Source: Nymphaea colorata (Eukaryota; Streptophyta; Magnoliopsida; Nymphaeales; Nymphaeaceae). From it: a DNA stretch of 64,000 nt. The DNA lies in contig NC_045142.1 of NCBI RefSeq assembly GCF_008831285.2, positions 22,629,300 through 22,693,299 of the forward strand. Direction: 5' to 3'. This document shows positions 58,806 to 64,000 of this stretch, piece by piece. Numbering within the stretch: the stretch's first letter is position 1; every line of letters begins with the position of its first letter. The translations under genes were made by a program, and so were the position numbers. Under the pieces are notes generated by a model, which saw only the letters and a list, made by a program, of their open reading frames with translations, was not told where the DNA came from and made no database searches.

Positions 58806-59003
58806 ATGATTTTCAAGCAAGTGCAAGACGATTTGACAATGGAAGAGAAACCTATTAGAATTGTGGATCAAGGAGAGCAAGTGTTTCGCACGAAGAGAAT
58901 TCCTTTAGTGAAAGTAGAATGGCAACACCATGGGTTGAAAGAGAGCACATGGGAAATTGAGGAGGATATGCGAAAAAAGTATCCACACTTGTTCTCGCAT
59001 TGA
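58806..59003 (+). pseudogene. Gypsy chromodomain C-terminus
   Basis: 'RIVDQGEQVFRTKRIPLVKV' then 'EWQHHGLKESTWEIEEDMRK', the integrase-linked chromodomain typical of Tekay/Del chromoviruses, which in live elements directs insertion to particular chromatin. It ends 49 bp before the 3' LTR. Confidence 0.88.
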
Positions 59004-59051
59004 TGTATGATATAAATTTCGAGGATGAAATTTTATTTAAGGAGAGTATGA

Positions 59052-61980
59052 TGTAACACTCGTTTTCTTGGCAAGTCGGGTTGGAGTGGGTCCAGACCCG
59101 GACCCGCAACTTACCCGTGTGAGAGCCCGACATGAGGGCTCTTCTCCCCTCGTTTTCCTTAGCGTCTCCCTCTCCTTCCACTTCTTCCTCTCTGTCTCTT
59201 CCTTTCAACGAACACAACACATATAAGAAGGAGGCGGAAGAGATGGCAGCAGCGGAGAAGGTGAAGGGTGGCGGCACGTAGGTAAGCCACTGGTTCCCCT
59301 CTCTTCTTTCTTCTCCTCCTCCCTCTCCCACTATTTTGCCGTCTCCCCTCTCTGCCGCACGGCCTCCTCTTGCGCAGCCTCTCCCCTTGTGTTTATTTTT
59401 TTGTTGTTTTTCTCCCTCCCCTCCTCTGCTCGAGCTCTCACTCCCACACTCTCTCGTCCTCTCTACTACACACTCCCCCTTTTTCCCCCATCAGTTTTTC
59501 TTGTTGTTTTTTACTATTTTAGGGTTATTGGTTTCAATTTCAGTTGGGAACACATCATTTTCCCCTCATACCAGTGAAGTGAAAGCATTGGTGGTGGAGG
59601 CAGCGATCAATCGTTGACGTTGGAGCTCAATCGAACTCTTGAAGTGGCTGCCGAGAGCACTACGACAGTTGAAATTCTAAGATTGGGGTGAGAAATGTCT
59701 AATCGAGCTTAGATTGTTGTAATTTTATGTTGGAGTGCGTATAATTATTGTTTGAGCATGCTAGAATTAAAAATTGATGACTTAGAAGGAATGCTAGAGA
59801 TGTCGCTATTTTGGGGAAGTTTATGCCCATTTTGAGACGGACAAGGATATATGTGTATAAGTGTTTTCTAGCATGGTGTGTTGATCTTCGAAGAAATAGG
59901 GAAGCATGGTAGAGATTGTGATGTTGTGGTGAAGGTTTAGAACCGTTTTAGCAAGCTTGGGAAATAGGCTTCTATTGATGTACATATGTGTTGTATGTTG
60001 AGAATCTTAATGGTGGGGAAGATCCTCAACTAAGGAAAATAAGTGAGAATCGCACATGTGATAAGTCGAATATAAGTTTGCGTTCTAATCATTGGTGGTA
60101 ACCTCGAGGGTTGGGAAAAGACCCTTTTTGGAGGGCTTCATGGGTCGACACCCATTTGAGGCGAAAATATGCCTCGATGATGGTATTTTCAGATTTGTAT
60201 CGATTGTAAGCGAAACGAGTAGAGAACTTACCATTTGGTTATGTTTGCAGGTACACCGAGCACGTCAAGTAGGCCTTGAACAATGTGTCGTAGTTCGAGG
60301 TGTTTAGTGGACGCGCGACAGGTATGGCGGCATTCCAAACAAATCCCTGCCTGGGCAATTGTGTGAATGTATGTTCCTAGGATCATGAGATCCTAGGATT
60401 GTGATGTGATTGATGGATTGTTTTGTGAATGAATGTGTGTATGCATGCAAATTGTTTGATATATGATATGATTTGTTTTGAAAGGCTATGAGAAATGTTT
60501 TGAAAATGTTACGCATTTGCATGTGCATGCTAAATTGATAATTATTTAAGACAGATGAGGTGGGGTATCGAGTCGAATGTGTCCTCGACCCCAATTATGC
60601 ATTAGAAAGCATCCTAAAATTATAATTGTCTAGGAGAGATTCAAGCCAATCACGGATCGAGACTACTCTCTGTGGTTTGGCTAAGTTTTGAAAGGTGTGA
60701 CTGATGTGTGCGATTGTGAATGATTTGTCATGTGACAAGTTCTATTTTGGAAAGCTATTAGAAGCTTGTTTTCAAAACTGTTACGCATTTGCATGTGCAT
60801 GCTAGAATTGATAACTGTTTAGGACAGATGAGGTGGGGTATCGAGTCAAGTGTCTCCTTGACCCCGATTGTGCATTAGAGAGCATCATAGAATGATAATT
60901 GCATAGGACAGCTACGAGTCATCACGGATTGAGACTGCTCTCCGGGATTTGGCTAAGTTTTGAAAGATGTGAATGATGTGTTTGATAAGATGTGAGTGCT
61001 TATGAATGTGAATTGATGGATTGATGGATTGTTTTGTGAATGATGTGTTTGGGAGCGCCACTGGTCTCGCCTGTTCAGAGCGCAGGCGGTGCAAGGCCCC
61101 AGGGTACTGTTGTGTGATGTGCTTGGAGCATTGGGCTCCCCCTTCCCAACCTGGGTGTCCTAGGGAAGGCTGAGTATCTCTCCTTGTTATTCACACATCC
61201 ATGGATGAGTTCTCTACCGCTGCAGCGGATGAATGGATCCTTACTATTCTGGGCCACCACGGGGGTTGTCTCTCGGCTATGGGCCACCCGCGGTGTGCAC
61301 GTGCCTGTGTTTGCACCCACTGGAACTGTCAATTCACTAAAGCTAATGAAAATGAATGTATGTGAATGAAATGTGTGTGAATAAATGTGTGTGATTGATG
61401 GGCATGTGAATGCTATGACTGAAATGGAATGTTTAAGCATGCCTTGCATATGATTGAGATTGTGTTACTATGGCCTTTTCATGTCGGTTTATGTTAGGGG
61501 TTTTCTTAGCAAATGATGTGCATATGTCCTGACACGACATGACGATAGATTGTTTTTATGATTGTTCTATGTTTTGAGCCCTACCTAAGAGGGTTTGGGA
61601 TTTTCTTGGCTTGTTGTCATACTGCGAAGGCTAAGCCTTCAGTTGTTTCTTTTTCAGGTTTTGGCGTACCCGAGGCAGCTGGTTGATCAGATGGCTTCAC
61701 TCACATCCTACTGGGGAGGTTTTGGGTCTTTGGTAGTGCCGGCGCGTCATGGTTTGGTCTTTTTGATGTCTTATTTTTGTTAGGCATCAAAGTTGTGGTT
61801 TGGGGCATTTTTGCCATACACATAAATGTGATTTTGTATGAATTAAAATTGTTATATAAATGAAAGTTTGCCCCATGGTTTTAAATGACATAGCTCCCTC
61901 TTTTTTTGAATTGTTGTGTAGTCGCACCTCAATGCTTAGAAAAAAATTTTGTTTGAGGGTCAAAAGGTTGGGATGTGACA
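59052..61980 (+). repeat. Gypsy 3' LTR (2.9 kb)
   Basis: Begins 'tgtaacactcg' after a purine-rich 'aaggagagtatga' tract and ends 'gggatgtgaca'. The pyrimidine-rich 59150-59520 part is probably promoter-proximal leader. Contains a 272-bp tandem duplication at 60473-61010. Confidence 0.93.
60473..61010. repeat. 272-bp tandem duplication inside the gypsy LTR
   Basis: 'ttacgcatttgcatgtgcat' at 60509 and 60781, 'gatgaggtggggtatcgagtc', 'gaccc(c)(a/g)att(a/g)tgcattaga' and 'ggctaagttttgaaag' recur in order in two diverged units. Confidence 0.85.
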
Positions 61981-64000
61981 ATTACAGTAGAAAAAAAGCC
62001 AGTTTGTAAACTATGCCGAATACTCTTCTCTCTCATATGTCTCATTTGTGCATAAAAGGATAACTAGTCTTGCAGATTAAATTTTTAGAAAATGATACTT
62101 GCATAACCAAATCCAAGGCAATCAGCAAGATAAAGACATAGCATAATGGAGGCTATCCTGTAAAGGATACTTGTTTAATTTGTAGTTATTCAACTAACTT
62201 TCCCAAACATACCACGCCATTTTATATATCCACCAAAACAACATTATCTGTCTTTAGTTATGAACCCATAATATATATCAAGGTACATTCAGCTAGAAGA
62301 ATTCACATCTTACAAAATATTCCTCCACCAATAGCTGAGATTCACAGACCATCTACATTCATCTGTTTTACGAATTAAACTTTCGAATTTGAAAAGAATA
62401 AAAGGAATCGGCCATCAGAACGTTCCATTCATGAGAAATCAATTAGAAAATGAATTTTTGTTTTTCACGTGGAACTATTTTCAGCTGGTAATCACTATGC
62501 GGCAGATGTGCTTGGTGTAAACTAGGAGAAGAAATTAACTAAATATGCTTTTCATGTATACCCATCAGGTATTATGTCATTGCTAACTCGTTGATCATGA
62601 AATGATTATAGTTTTTCTATATGCAAGTAAAAATAAAACCAGGATTGCATGGAAAAGAGGGAAAACAAAATACAGAAACACAAATAGGGCTTACGGCGGT
62701 CTAATGGCAGCTTCGGATGGCAACTTGTTGTTGTGCCTGTTTGTAGTCCAGCAGTCACAGGATCAAGCACCAGTGGTCAGACCACAAGGATACGACCATC
62801 GGAGGCCCATCAGTGGTGCTCGGAGAGCAAAGCTTTCTCATTTTATAGGGTAAGCGAAGGGAGAGTGGGTAAATGTTGTAAGAACACCGAAAGGGGGAAG
62901 GGCAATCAGAGGGTAAATCAGGTGGTCAGAGGAGAGGATGCAGCGGTCAGACTCACCAGCAATCCGACGGCATCAGATTCCTGTTGCTGCTCCAGCAATG
63001 GGGAAAAAGCTTCTTAACACCAGGGATGGGGTCGGAGGGTGAGGAGCTCGACATCAGGTTTCATTAATTTTTTTTACTATTATTATTAGAGAGCTGGGTC
63101 GTCCGATGACAAAGGATCGGAGAGCCAGCTGACATCATAATCATTACCACATTCTCCTACATGTTCTCTCGCAATTGTCGAAAATTGGGAATCTCCATGC
63201 AGTCGTTCTATGTTAAGACAAGCTGCAGTTACTCAATTGCACCTATTTTCTGACTTTGTTAACTGAATCAAAAGGTCTACAATCACTCCAATGGCTTTCC
63301 TACAGTTGCCTGAACTTATCTTCATGCTGTTAGGTTATCCTCAATAGTGTACATGTTTCAGTTCCACAACTAAATCCTGCAGCTTATGTGTTTTGCCATT
63401 TCTTAGCGCAAAGAACATGCTTGTGCACCTGAAGAGCCTGAAGAGAAAATGGATAAGTCATAAGCTTGGATTTGTGATGGTCCAGCGGCTCATGCATATC
63501 TTACTAACCAAAGGTGTAGGTTGCCAGATTTTGTCCACAACTAGGACTGAGTGACTTGTAAAACCTCTAGCAATTTCAAACATCTAAATCAAGGTGGCAA
63601 CTGGTGATCCATGGAGATGGCCCGCATACACGTGCTATATAAGTCAAAATAAGAAAAAGACTATCAAAATTCCTGGCAATGGCAAGGGATTGATGGAAAA
63701 CACTAGAAAAGCAAGACGAAGTCAAAAAAAGTGCACAACCACTGGTAAAAAGATGCGAAAGAATGATGAGAATTTCAACGTCGAAAGAAGTAGTTCTCTT
63801 CATTTAAAGTCATGGAATTAGTTGAGGGTCAAAATAGATAAACCAGCTAAGGTATGATTGAGTTTGAAATTTTGAACATGGTGGCATAGATAAAGCCTTC
63901 AGATGTTGAGCACAGAACAACAAATGTTACACTTATAATTCAGTTATGTTTGTCTAACCATACCTCGTAACTCAGCGACAACCAGCACACTTCAGATAAA
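61981..64000. other. Right flank, no recognised gene
   Basis: Short open frames at 62602-63017 and 63594-63821 match no family I know. 62700-63050 is more GC-rich, with 'gatcggagagccag / tccgatgac'-type phrases. No repeat ends or splice-bounded coding seen. Confidence 0.4.

Larger units (their letters stand above)
55270..61980 (+). mobile_element. Chromovirus (Ty3/gypsy, Tekay/Del-like) retrotransposon, 5' LTR truncated
   Basis: Order gag, reverse transcriptase, RNase H, integrase, chromodomain is that of Ty3/gypsy chromoviruses. The 3' LTR is 59052-61980, 2,929 bp with TG...CA. Of the 5' LTR only the last 126 bp (55270-55395) remain, matching 61855-61980 with about five differences. The primer site follows at 55400. 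A gag-protease deletion and numerous stops show that it is dead. Confidence 0.93.

Noticed and set aside
59336-59617. 93-codon frame in the pyrimidine-rich part of the gypsy LTR
   Set aside because: Low-complexity Ser/Leu/Pro reading of a CT-rich LTR leader, with no family match.
62602-63017. Possible exon pair in the right flank
   Set aside because: Two overlapping frames without splice-site support, recognisable motif or repeat relation; too weak to annotate as coding.

Overview
The window looks like nuclear DNA of a flowering plant. Evidence: plant-type Ty1/copia and chromovirus (Ty3/gypsy) retrotransposons primed by initiator-Met tRNA, nepenthesin/CDR1-type aspartic protease relics, spliced exons of a plant FtsH-family (probably FtsHi, plastid) protein, long (AT)n microsatellites and several MITE-like insertions. 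I cannot name the species. Most of the sequence is mobile or repeated; host gene content is sparse and mostly broken.

Layout, left to right. 1-4054: intergenic DNA with two very long AT microsatellites, GC-rich repeat patches and a foldback MITE. 4055-8214: an old, heavily mutated copia element (+). 8215-8538: a 324-bp patch identical to 25434-25757. 8545-16508: copy 1 of a segmental duplication of about 8 kb (copy 2 at 41145-49220, direct orientation), holding a truncated aspartic protease pseudogene. 16509-21909: a 5.4-kb stretch with a 45-bp minisatellite at one end and an LTR-like terminus (- strand) at the other. 22-24.1 kb: repeat relics. 24144-38539: the 3' part of an FtsH-like gene (+), with exons at about 24144-24204, 24314-24421, 31345-31425 and possibly 38495-38539. 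Its introns carry two minus-strand copia elements, at 25620-30399 and 32934-38391. 40703-40818: last exon of a TTC1-type TPR protein (-), stopping 0.3 kb before duplication copy 2. 50283-51946: a more complete aspartic protease pseudogene (-), split by two small DNA transposons with visible target-site duplications. 52868-55269: a truncated copia (+), joined directly to a chromovirus (55270-61980) that kept only 126 bp of its 5' LTR but all 2.9 kb of its 3' LTR. 61981-64000: no recognised gene.

The most notable points are: (a) the youngest element, copia 3, with a perfect 5-bp target duplication, LTRs differing by one substitution and one short indel, and a single in-frame TAG in an otherwise open gag-pol, sitting about 100 bp upstream of a putative terminal exon of the FtsH-like gene; (b) the segmental duplication whose left edge abuts a DNA patch templated from, or shared with, a retroelement/LTR junction 17 kb away; (c) the aspartic protease family decaying by truncation, frameshift and MITE insertion. 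I found no CRISPR, operon, tRNA, rRNA or convincing new molecular system. Identity figures are by-eye comparisons of the stretches I aligned, not computed alignments.
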